Source: Stomoxys calcitrans (Eukaryota > Arthropoda > Insecta > Diptera > Muscidae). From it: a DNA stretch of 64,000 nt. The notes beneath the pieces are model-generated. The model did no database searches and had not been told where the DNA came from. It worked only from the letters and a program-made list of their open reading frames with translations. Numbering within the stretch: the stretch's first letter is position 1; the number at the start of each line of letters is the position of its first letter. This document shows, in pieces, positions 55,264 through 64,000 of this stretch. A program made the translations under genes and the position numbers. The stretch lies in the NCBI RefSeq assembly GCF_963082655.1, contig NC_081552.1, positions 126,947,494-127,011,493 of the forward strand, written 5' to 3'.

Positions 55264-55440
55264 TCTCAGTGAGTTTGGTAGATTTTCCTCCTGGGTTCAT
55301 GGACTGCGCATTAAAATAAGCTATTTTATGTTACCATTGAGCGGAGTACTAAAATTTTTTATAAACGAGTCATCGCTGACAATTTCCCCAATAGGGCTAT
55401 CCAACAAAAAAAATATATACAGTAGGGAAGTGTGCGTTAG
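55264..55440 (-). pseudogene. LINE ORF2 start, endonuclease N-terminus
   Basis: The minus strand reads 'SDDSFIKNFSTPLNGN', then 'KIAYFNAQSMNPGGKSTKLT' and EIQNI. 'NAQSM...K..EL' is the first motif of the LINE endonuclease (Asn of the active site). The frame stops at the SINE target site. Confidence 0.7.
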
Positions 55441-55456
55441 ATAAAAAAGATTAAAA

Positions 55457-57383
55457 ACAAGTAAAAGCGTGCTAAGTTCGGCCGGGCCGAATCTTATATA
55501 CCCTCCACCATGGATCGCATTTGTCGAGTTCTTTCCCCGGCATCTCTTCTTAGGCAAAAAAGGATATAAGAAAAGAGTTGCTCTGCTATTAAAACGATAT
55601 CAAGATATGGTCCGGTTCGGACCAAAATTAAATTATATGTTGAAGACCTGTATAAAATTTCAGACAATTCGTATAAAAATTGCGCCCATTGGGGCTCACG
55701 AGGTAAAATAGAGAGAACGATTTATATGGGATCTGTATCGGGCTATAGACCGATTCAGACCATAATAAACACGTTTGTTGATGGTCATGAGAGGATCCAT
55801 CGTACAAAATTTCAGCCATATCCGATAACAATTGCGATTGGGGTCAAGAAGTCAAGATCCCAGATCGGTTTATATGGCAGCTATATCAGGTTATGGACCG
55901 ATTTGAACCATACTTGGCACAGTTGTTGGAAGTAAAAAAAAATACGTCATGCAAAATTTCAGCCAAATCGGATAAGAATTGCGCCCTCTAGAAACTCAAG
56001 AAGTCAAATCCCCAGATCTGTTTATATGACAGCTATATCAGGTTATTGACCGATTTGAACCATACTTTGTACAGTTGTTGGATATCATAACGAAATACTT
56101 CGTGCAAAAATTCATTCAAATCGGATAAGAATTGTGCCCTCTAGAGGCTCAAGAAATCAAGACCCAAGATCGCTTTATATGACAGCTTTATCAGGTTATG
56201 AACCGATTTGAACCATACTTGGCACAGTTGTTGGATATCATAACAAAATACTACGTGTCAAAATTCATTCAAATTGGATAGGAATTGCGCCCTCTAGAGG
56301 CTTAAGAAGTCAAGACCCAAGATCGGTTTATATGACAGCTATAAAAGGTTATGCAGTGATTTTAACCATACTTAGCACAGTTGTTGGATATCGTAACAAA
56401 ACACGTCGTGCGAAATTTCATTCCAATCGGATAAGAATTGCGCACTCTAGAGGCTCAAGAAGTCAAGACTCAAGATCGGTTTACGTGGCAGCTATATCAG
56501 GTTATGGACTGATTTAAACCATACTTGGCACAGTTGTTGGATATCATAACAAAACACGTCGTGCAAACATTCGTTCCAATCGGATAAGAAGTGCGCACGC
56601 TAGAGGCTCAAGAAGTCAAGACCCAAGATCGGTTTATATGGTAGCTATATCAGGTTATGGACCGATTTGAACTATACTTGGCACAGTTGTTGGATATTAT
56701 AGCAAAAAACTACGTGCAAAATTTCATTCAAATCGGATAAGAATTGCGCTCTTTAGACGCTCAAGAAGTCAAGACCCAAGATCGGTTTATATGGCAGCTA
56801 TATCAGGTTATGGACCGTTTTGAACCATACTTGGCACAGTTGTTGGATATCATAACAAAACACGTCGTGCGAAATTTCATTCCAATCGGATAGGAATTGC
56901 GCACTCTAGAGGCTCAAGAAATCAAGACCCAAGATCGGTTTATATGGTAGCTATATCAGGTTATGGACCGATTTGAACTATACTTGGCACAGTTGTTGGA
57001 TATCATAGCAAAACACGTCGTGCAAAATTTCATTCCAATCGGATAAGAATTGCGCACTCTAGAGGCTCAAAAAGTCAAGACCAAAGATCGGTTTATATGA
57101 CAGCTATATCAAAACATGGACCGATATGGCCCATTTACAATACCAACCGACCTACACTAATAAGAAGTATTTGTGCAAAATTTCAAGCGGCTAGCTTTAC
57201 TCCTTCGGAAGTTAGCGTGCTTTCGACAGACAGACGGACGGACGGACGGACATGGCTAGATCGACATAAAATGTCACGACGATCAAGAATATATATACTT
57301 TATGGGGTCTCAGACGAATATTTCGAGTAGTTACAGACAGAATGACGAAATTAGTATACCCCCATCTTATGGTGGAGGGTATA
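55457..57383 (-). mobile_element. DINE-1-like element, subfamily A, longest copy (A19)
   Basis: 1,927 bp: ACAAGTAAAAGCGTGCTAAG, palindrome GTTCGGCCGGGCCGAA, ten to eleven core units, 'CAAGCGGCTAGCTTTACTCC', microsatellite ACAGACAGACGGACGGACGG, 'GATCAAGAATATATATACTT', terminus GGTGGAGGGTATA. Length differences among A copies are mainly in unit number. Confidence 0.9.
55838..57090 (-). repeat. 153-bp tandem array in A19
   Basis: The A of CTCTAG falls at 55,990, 56,143, 56,296, 56,449, 56,602, 56,755, 56,908 and 57,061: seven spacings of exactly 153 bp. Units read 'TCAAGAAGTCAAGACCCAAG', 'ATCGGTTTATATGGCAGCTA', 'TCAGGTTATGGACCGATTTG' and 'CACAGTTGTTGGATATCATA'. Confidence 0.95.
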
Positions 57384-57798
57384 AAAATATTATGAAAACA
57401 CAAATGGAGAAAAATGTGTACTAACATAATAACATAACATAATTTTGGCTGAATGAACTAGTATGAAAGATCATAAAAGTGATATAACTCAAAGCATAAG
57501 ACACTAGATTGCCTTATCAAGATAAAGCAAACTAGTGATCTAACCCACCCACCAGTCTGTCCACAGATATGGAATAACAAACTTCATTTAAACTTCGGAA
57601 ATCCAAATGATGGTGCATTACGCTGGCGAAAAGTTTCCGGCGAACGTTCATGGTCGGAAGAAAAGTTGGTACAAAGTTCTTCTAGCGATAACAGCTTTTT
57701 GGCTCCATTTAGGTATACAGCATTGGCCGCTAGGATGTATTGAACGAGATGAAAACTTTTAATAGGTTTTTGTTTTAATGGAAAACGGCATTTGTTTT
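57384..57798. other. No recognisable feature
   Basis: Two short frames on opposite strands over 57,580-57,750 lack recognisable domains. No repeat motif. Confidence 0.4.
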
Positions 57799-58577
57799 TA
57801 TACCCTCCACCATAGGATGGGGGTATACTAATTTTGTCATTCTGTTTGTAACTACTCGAAATATTCGTCTGAGACCCCATAAAGTATATATTTATATTCG
57901 TGATCTTCGCGACATTTTATGTCGATCTAGCCATGTCTGTCCGTCCGTCTGTTCGTCTGTCGAAAGCACGCTAACTTCCAAAGGAGTAAAGCTAGCCACT
58001 TGAAATTTGCACAAATACTTCTTATTAGTGTAGGTCGGTTGGTATTGTAAATGGGCCATATCGGTCCATGTTTTGGTATAGCTGCCATATAAACCGATCT
58101 TGGGTCTTGACTTCTTGAGCTTCTAGAGGGCGCAATTCCTATCCGATTTGGCTGATTTTGCGCGACGCATTTTATTCTTACTTTCAACAACTGTGTCAAA
58201 TAAGGTTTAAATCGGTTGATAACCTGATATAGCTGCCATATAAACCGATCAGGGATTTTGACTTCTTGGGCCTCTAGAGGTCGCAATTATTATCCGATTT
58301 GCCTCAAATTTGTACGACGGATCCTCTCATGACCATCAACATACGGGTCTATTATGGTCTAAATCGTTTTATAGCCCGATACGGCTCCCATATAAATCGA
58401 TCTCTCTATTTTTCTTCTTGAGCCCGCAAAAGGACGTAATTTTTATTCGAATTGGAATTCTTTTCTTATTCTTGTTTTGCCTAAGAAGAGATGCCGGGAA
58501 AAGAACTCGACAAATGCGATCCATGGTGGAGGGTATACAAGATTCGGCCCGGCCGAACTTAGCACGCTTTTACTTGT
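57799..58577 (+). mobile_element. DINE-1-like element, subfamily A, short (A20)
   Basis: Complete ends: TATACCCTCCACCATAGGATG and 'GGAGGGTATACAAGATTCGG', CCCGGCCGAACTTAGC, ACGCTTTTACTTGT. Only two to three core units remain; the tail-proximal unit has lost about 90 bp ('GAATTGGAATTCTTTTCTTAT'). Confidence 0.88.
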
Positions 58578-58795
58578 TTTGCATATATTTTCCCATAACC
58601 TAATCTCGTTTTATTGATGGCCTCTTAATGCTACATCGACTGATTCTGTCAGAAACATCATCCCTCCGACATTTCGTTCCGAAGTCGTGTCAACCACTCT
58701 ATATATTAATTGTTAAAAATTCAGACTTCGGATCCGAATTTAGACCCATTTTCCGAGTTTCGTGCAGGCCTCTGACCGAATTTTTAAAATCGAAA
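58578..58795. other. No recognisable feature
   Basis: Short unassigned spacer between A20 and A21; 'AGACTTCGGATCCGAATTTAG' is its only notable palindrome-like word. Confidence 0.4.
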
Positions 58796-59641
58796 AATAA
58801 TTGCACCCTCTAGAGGCTTAAGAAGCCAAGATCGGTTTATATGGCTGCTAAATAGGTTCGGTTAGGTTGAAAAAAGGGTGCAGTTATTAATCCGCCCTAT
58901 ACCACTATGGACATACACCTAAGTCAGTAATCGGCTTGTTGTGCACTCTAAAAACTATGTTAGTTATGAATTTCGTGCTACTTACAAAATCCTTAACTGA
59001 TTTCAATACCACTCCCCTAAGTTGGTTGGCAGCTATATAAGGTTATGTACCGATTAAAACCATATTAAGGATGAGACTTACGCCGTCTATTGGCTCAAGA
59101 AGTCAAAGTCCAAGATCGGTTTATATGGTAGCTATAACAGGCTATTCACCTATGTGAACCATACTTAGCGCAGTCATTGGAAGCCATAACGAAATCGACA
59201 TGCAAAATTTCAGCCAAATCGGATAAGAATTGCGCCCTTTGTGGCTCAAGAATTCAAGATCGGTTTATATGGCAGCACAGTTGTTGTTAGTCATAACAAA
59301 ACACCTCATGCAAAATTTCAGCCAAATCGGGTGAGAGTTGCGCCCTCTAGTGGCTCACGAAGTCAAGGTCCAAGATCGGTTTATATGGCAGCTATATCAC
59401 AGCACGGACCGATATGGCCCATTCACTATCCCAACCGACCTACAATAATATGAAGTATTTGAGCAAAATTTCAAGCGGCTAGCTTTACTCCTTCGAAAGT
59501 TAGCGTGCTTTCGACAGAGAGACGGACGGACGGACAGACATGGCTTGATTGACTTAAAATGTCATGACGATCAAGAATACATATACTTCATGGGGTCTTA
59601 GACGAATATTTCGAGGAGTTACAAACAGAATGACGAAATTA
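58796..59641 (-). mobile_element. DINE-1-like element, subfamily A, partial, carrying a LINE tail (A21)
   Basis: Starts within a core unit ('ATAATTGCACCCTCTAGAGG'). It is interrupted at 58,851-59,027 by a LINE fragment, then four units, 'CAAGCGGCTAGCTTTACTCC', microsatellite ACAGAGAGACGGACGGACGG and 'GATCAAGAATACATATACTT'. It ends at 'AATGACGAAATTA' without the final 'GTATACCCCCATCC' and terminus. Confidence 0.82.
58851..59027 (-). mobile_element. 5'-truncated LOA/I-like LINE tail with target duplication
   Basis: 177 bp matching 22,225-22,436 ('GGTTAGGTTGAAAAAAGGG', 'GCAGTTATTAATCCGCCCTA', 'CACTATGGACATACACCTAAG', 'CACTCCCCTAAGTTGGTT') with a 26-bp internal deletion. It is flanked by GGCTGCTA (58,843-58,850) and GGCAGCTA (59,028-59,035). 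The uninterrupted host sequence is the usual 'TATATGGCAGCTATAT' of the A core. Confidence 0.85.
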
Positions 59642-60555
59642 AAAAGTGCAAAAGTATGAAAAAAATGATCAAAAAAATTTGGTGAGTCACGATATCCATC
59701 TTTTCTTTCTTTTCAAATAATGTTTTCCATTCTCGTCTCAGAATATTATTACAGGAAGAAATTTAACATGCTGCAGTGGTATAGCCGAAATTAGTTCTCA
59801 TCGCTTCTGCTCAGAATAGGCCGAACATACAACGTGACAAGGATTTTGCATTCCACGGCTTTTTACAATTGCGGGAAAACGAGAAAAACTATTTTTCATT
59901 TCCCGGGTTCACGGGAATTTTTTCATATTTAGACATAGACGATATAAAAAACAAAAGCAATAAATGGCCACATGATAAAAACAAATGTGTATACAATATT
60001 GTGGATATTGTGGATATGGTGTTTCCCCCTTGGCGACTTATTTGTGGATTTTTCCAAAGCCATTGAAAATTAAAAGTGTGAACGTTTTTATGTTTATAGT
60101 TGATATATACAAAATTTACATTAGCAATGTGTAAATTTGAAATATATTAATAAAATAAAACAAAGGATTAATATGGGAATAAATAATACATCTACAATGC
60201 AATTAAATAATTTATTTCATGCGCTTTGGTTAAAGCTGAATGGAATAGAAGCCAAGATTTTCCTAAAATTTTGTTTGGATGTATTACTACATTGTAAATA
60301 TTTCGGATATTTTATTCCATAAATTGTGTTGTGTTTAGTTCAAAATATCTTCCACGAATGTTCATCATATGCACTGAATAAATGAAAAATTTATTTCCGT
60401 TTATTTAACGGTGAACCATAACGAAGTTCATTTGGTGTAATTGCATTTTAAATTTATTTTAACTAAAAACTATTAAAAATATCTTTAGCGCTATATGAAG
60501 ATCAACTTTATTCGAAAGTAGTTTATTTTAACTCAACCATTTGATCACGTTTTTG
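59642..60555. other. AT-rich DNA, no gene found
   Basis: About 0.9 kb without repeat motifs that I recognise. Frames are short (up to 65 codons) and of biased AT composition. Confidence 0.4.
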
Positions 60556-61124
60556 TGTAGAAGGGCTTAAGAAGTAAAATGGGGAGATCGGTTTGCATGG
60601 GAGCTATATCAGGTTATGGACCAAATCAGATCATATTTAGTACGTTTCTTAAAAGTCATGAATACGGTGACTGTGCCAAATTTCAGCAAAATCGGATACG
60701 AATTATGTCCTCTAGTGGCTTAAGAAGTAGAATCGGGATAACGATTTGTATGGGAGCTATATCAGGTTTAAGATCGATTCAAACCATACTTGGTACATCC
60801 ATTAAACGTCAAAGTACAAAATTTCAGCCAAGTCCGATGAGAATTCATTTCAAATCAGTAGGTCAGTTTATATGGGAGCTATATCAGGTTTTGGGCCGGT
60901 TTGTACCATACTTGGCCCCTAAGTTGAAGGTCTTTGGAGAAGTTATTGTGCAACAGAATTGAGCCGTCTAAAGGCTCAAGAAGTAAAAGTTCGAAAGTTA
61001 GCGTGCTATCCACAAACAGACGGACGGACATTGCTAGATCGACTTAAAATGTCAAGACGATCACGAATATACAAGCGGAATAGCGAAGTTAGTATACCCC
61101 CATCCTATGGTGGAGGAGGGTTTA
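60556..61124 (-). mobile_element. DINE-1-like element, subfamily A, partial (A22)
   Basis: Three diverged core units ('AAGTAAAATGGGGAGATCGG', 'GGGATAACGATTTGTATGGG'), 'GTTCGAAAGTTAGCGTGCTA', microsatellite ACAGACGGACGGACA, a shortened GATC block and terminus 'GGTGGAGGAGGGTTTA'. Confidence 0.75.
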
Positions 61125-61303
61125 AAAAGCATCTGTGCAAAATTTCAGGTGCCAAGCTTTACTTCTTGACATGGCTATATCGAATTAAAATGTCATTACC
61201 ATCAACAATTTATATACTTTATGGGGTCCTAGACGAATATTTCGAGGTGTTACAAATTGAATAACGAAATTAGTATACCCCCATCCTATGGTGGATGGTA
61301 TAA
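61125..61303 (-). repeat. Tandem second head of A22
   Basis: 'GCATCTGTGCAAAATTTCAG', 'GTGCCAAGCTTTACTTC', then 'TTTATATACTTTATGGGGTC', 'CGAATATTTCGAGGTGTTAC' and terminus GGTGGATGGTATA. The microsatellite is deleted. It has the same two-head arrangement as B2. Confidence 0.75.
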
Positions 61304-61384
61304 AAACATTCGAGTTTCTGGGCCAATAAACTGATCATATTTTTTCTTCTCGTACTCATTGTAAAGACTTTGTTTATAAAGAAA

Positions 61385-62563
61385 TTAGCTGACCCGTGCC
61401 CGCTCCGCTGCGCCTTCTTTTACATTATATGGAACAAAAGTTTCCTTGGAATATTTTTTTTCGACAATTAAAGAGCTTTTAGTGAAATACCATGCTAACC
61501 ATATATTATATCGCTTGACTAACAATTTAACAATATAAGTGCCTTTATCTGAACCTCATATGAACTTTATTGGTCTACGAATTTAAGTTTGGATGAAACG
61601 TGTACTCCATTCTAAAATACTCTATTTCAGCCCGATATTCTCATGATATCTGATTTAGGGGTGTTTTCGGGGGTGAGGTGGTCCCCAAACACTTGGCCCT
61701 GAAAAAATAACAGCATCATGCTCTTCTTTCAAAAACCATTTATTTAAACCCCATATTGCCATTGGTTTAGGGGAGTGTACGCGATGAGGCATCCCCCAAA
61801 CTCATGACCCCAAAAAAGGTTATCAAATTCGTTTTCTAATCTCAAATACCTTGCATTTGAGACACATATTGGCATGGTCGAAAAATTTTTTCCCGTTGGG
61901 GGGTGTTTTGGGGGAGGGGTGATGCCCTAAATATATGATCCTACATTTGGACATCAAATTCGTATTCTACTCCCAAATACCTTTATTTTGCCCCGATATT
62001 GCCATGTGGGGTATTATGGGAAAGGTTTAACTCCCACAAAAATTGGTGACGAAAGTTGGTATCACTTCTTGCTCTACCACCCAATATCTTTCATTTAAGC
62101 TCCACATTGACATTGGGGATTGGGGTGGTCCCCCAAACACTAAGCCCGGAAAATATACCAGCAGCGTGATCTATTCTCATATATCTATATACCATTTATT
62201 TAAACCCCCAATTGCCATTGGCCTCAAAATTGGATATCAAATTCGTTTTCTAATTTCATTTAAACTCCTTATTGCAAAAGACAGCATATATATCCAGTTT
62301 GGGGTATTGTCCCTAAAAACTATAAAAATTTAGTTCCACTCTTTTTAATACCCAGATTGTGTTGGTGAGCAAATATGTCCTATTTGGGGGTTGTTATGGG
62401 ACGTCCACATTTGGATATTAGATTCGTATTCTACTCGCAAATACCTTTCATTTGAGTCCCATATTGACATGGTAGGTAAATATGTCCGATTTAGGGGTGT
62501 TTTGGAGGTTGGGGTGGTCCCCCTAACACTTGGTCCCACGATTGGACATCAGATACCTTTTTT
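61385..62563 (+). mobile_element. Unclassified element R, copy 4, left part
   Basis: Head TTAGCTGACCCGTGCCCGCT then CCGCTGCGCCTTC, 'TATGGAACAAAAG', 'GAGCTTTTAGTGAAATACC'. Body units as in copies 2 and 3. It is interrupted by A23 within 'ATCAGATAC...CCTAAATACC'. Confidence 0.7.
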
Positions 62564-63875
62564 TATACCCTCCACCATAAGATGGGGGGTATACTAATTT
62601 CGTCATTCTGATTGTAACTACTCGAAATAGTCGTCTGAGACCCCATAAAGTATATATATTCTTGATCGTCGTGAAATCTTATGTCGATCTAGCTATGTCC
62701 GTCCCTCTGTCCGTCCGTCTGACCGTCCGTCTGTCTGTCTGGCGAAAGCACGCTAACTTCCGAAGGAGTAAAGCTAGCCGCTTGAAATTTGCATAAATAC
62801 TTCTTATTAGTGGAGGTCGGTTGGTATTGTAAATGGGCCATATCGGTCCACGTTTTGATATAGCTGCCATATAAACCGATCTTGGGTCTTGACTTCTTGA
62901 GCCTCTAGAGTGCGCATTTCTTATCCGATTGGGATGAAATTTTCACGACATGTTTTGTTATGATATCCAACAACTGTGCCAAGTATGGTTCAAATCGGTT
63001 CATTACCCGATATAGCTGCCATATAAACCGATCTTGGGTCTTGATTTCTTGAGCCTCTAGAAGGCGCAATTATTATCCGATTTAAATGAAATTTTGCACG
63101 ACGTGTTTTGTTACGATATCCAACAACTGTGCCAAGTATGGTTCAAATCAGTGCATAACCTGATATAGCTGTCATATAAACCGATCTTGGGTCTTGACTT
63201 CTTAAGCCTCTAGAGGGCGCAATTCCTATCCAATTTGAATGAATTTTGACACGTAGTATTTTGGTTCATATTCGGTTCATAACCTGATATAGCTGTCATA
63301 TAAACAGATCTGGGGACTTGACTTATTGAGCTTCTAGAGGGCGCAATTCCTATCCGATTTGGCTGAAATTTCGCAAGACGTTTTTTATTGTTACTTTCAA
63401 CAACTATGTCAAATAAAATACAAGTCGGTTCATAACCTGATATAGCTGCCATATAAACCGATCTGGGATCTTGACTTCTTGAGCCTGTAGAGGTCGCAAT
63501 TATTATCCGATTTGGCTGAAATTTTGTACGACGGATTCTTTCATGACCATCAACATACGTGTTTATTATGGTCTGAATCGGTCCATAGCCAGATACAGCT
63601 CCTATATAAATCGATCTCTCTATTTTGCTTTTTGAGCTCACAAAGAGCGCAATTCTTATTCGAATTGTCTGACATTTTACACAGGTCTCCAACATATAAT
63701 TTAATTGTGGTCCAAACCGGACCATATCTTGTTATCGCTCTAATAGCAGAGCAAATCTTTTCTTATATCCTGTTTTGCCTAAGAAGAGATGTCGGGAAAA
63801 GAACTCGACAAATGCGATCCATGGTGGAGGGTATATAAGATTCGGCCCGGCCGAACTTAGCACGCTTTTACTTGT
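62564..63875 (+). mobile_element. DINE-1-like element, subfamily A, inserted in R (A23)
   Basis: Complete: TATACCCTCCACCATAAGATG, 'TATATATTCTTGATCGTCGTG', microsatellite GTCCGTCCGTCTGACCGTCC, six core units, 'GGAGGGTATATAAGATTCGG', CCCGGCCGAACTTAGC, ACGCTTTTACTTGT. The flanks join into R body sequence as in copy 3 (30,315-30,375), with the insertion in a T-rich site. A 171-codon minus frame (63,210-63,725) crosses the repeat units and is not taken as a gene. Confidence 0.9.
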
Positions 63876-64000
63876 TTAATCCTAAATACCTTTCATTTGT
63901 GTCTCATATTGTCGTGATTGGTCTAAATATATGTTTGGTGGGTTTTAGGGTGGGGCGACCCCCCTAGGTACCCCATCCGAATTTTGGATACCAAATTTTT
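63876..64000 (+). mobile_element. Unclassified element R, copy 4, right part (runs off the window)
   Basis: 'TCCTAAATACCTTTCATTTG', 'CATATTGTCGTGATTGGTC', 'GGTGGGTTTTAGGGTGGGG' and 'GTACCCCATCCGAATTTTGG' equal R copy 3 at about 30,350-30,470. The tail lies beyond 64,000. Confidence 0.7.

Noticed and set aside
55838..57090. Regular repeats that could suggest a CRISPR-like array
   Set aside because: The whole 153-bp unit is repeated without unique spacers, and the context is a eukaryotic transposon.
57580..57880. A host exon suggested by a 98-codon minus frame
   Set aside because: The frame continues into the head of A20 and has no domain or clear splice context.
63210..63725. A 171-codon minus-strand frame
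   Set aside because: It lies wholly inside the core of A23 and repeats the same 51-residue pattern; no sign of a separate gene.

Overview
The window is repeat-dominated nuclear DNA of a higher dipteran, most likely a calyptrate (muscoid) fly such as Stomoxys or Musca. The species call is an inference. It rests on the DINE-1 (INE-1)-type elements that fill the window: their head keeps the TATACCC start, the 'AAAGTATATATATTCTTGATC' block, a 'GTCGATCTAGCCATGTCCGTC' block and the GTCC microsatellite known from Drosophila DINE-1. I found no host gene, exon, rRNA or functional tRNA in 64 kb. All coding signal comes from decayed transposons, so this looks like intergenic or intronic DNA.

Two DINE-1/Helentron-like subfamilies are present. 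Subfamily A (head TATACCCTCCACCAT) has about 20 full or partial copies plus scraps. Subfamily B (head TATACCCACCACC) has about 7. Intact copies share a 5' hairpin head, a GTCC microsatellite, a core of tandem 153-bp units, a subterminal inverted copy of the head motif, a palindrome GTTCGGCCSGGCCGAAC and the terminus ...CTTTTACTTGT. For these elements '+' means TATACCC reads first on the given strand.

Layout: 0.2-6.8 kb, B elements around a Jockey/CR1-like LINE that is cut by a 607-bp foldback Tc1/mariner derivative. 6.9-10.5 kb, an unclassified 'R' repeat and A elements. 11-13 kb, the 5' half of a LOA/I-like LINE. 13.5-19.9 kb, a second 607-bp foldback, A elements, and a duplicated segment (S) that gives an empty and a filled insertion site. 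20-24 kb, a Penelope-like remnant with a GIY-YIG nuclease, and the 3' half of a LOA/I-like LINE with RNase H. 24-31 kb, SINE pieces, an A element and long tandem R arrays. 31.5-32.4 kb, an internally deleted mariner. 32.4-33.9 kb, the least repetitive stretch. 34-49.9 kb, mostly A and B elements, SINEs, minisatellites and a 206-bp MITE. 49.9-55.4 kb, one minus-strand LINE split by a SINE and by a block of other elements. 55.4-64 kb, A elements and R.

The elements form nested layers that give relative ages: LINEs and R are old hosts, DINE-1 copies are inserted into them, and a MITE and a LINE tail are inserted into DINE-1 copies. The most interesting signals are the invariant 153-bp (51-codon) unit shared by both diverged subfamilies, the empty/filled site pair, two near-identical A copies that differ in length only by seven GACG units, and a shared flank next to the heads of two different subfamilies.
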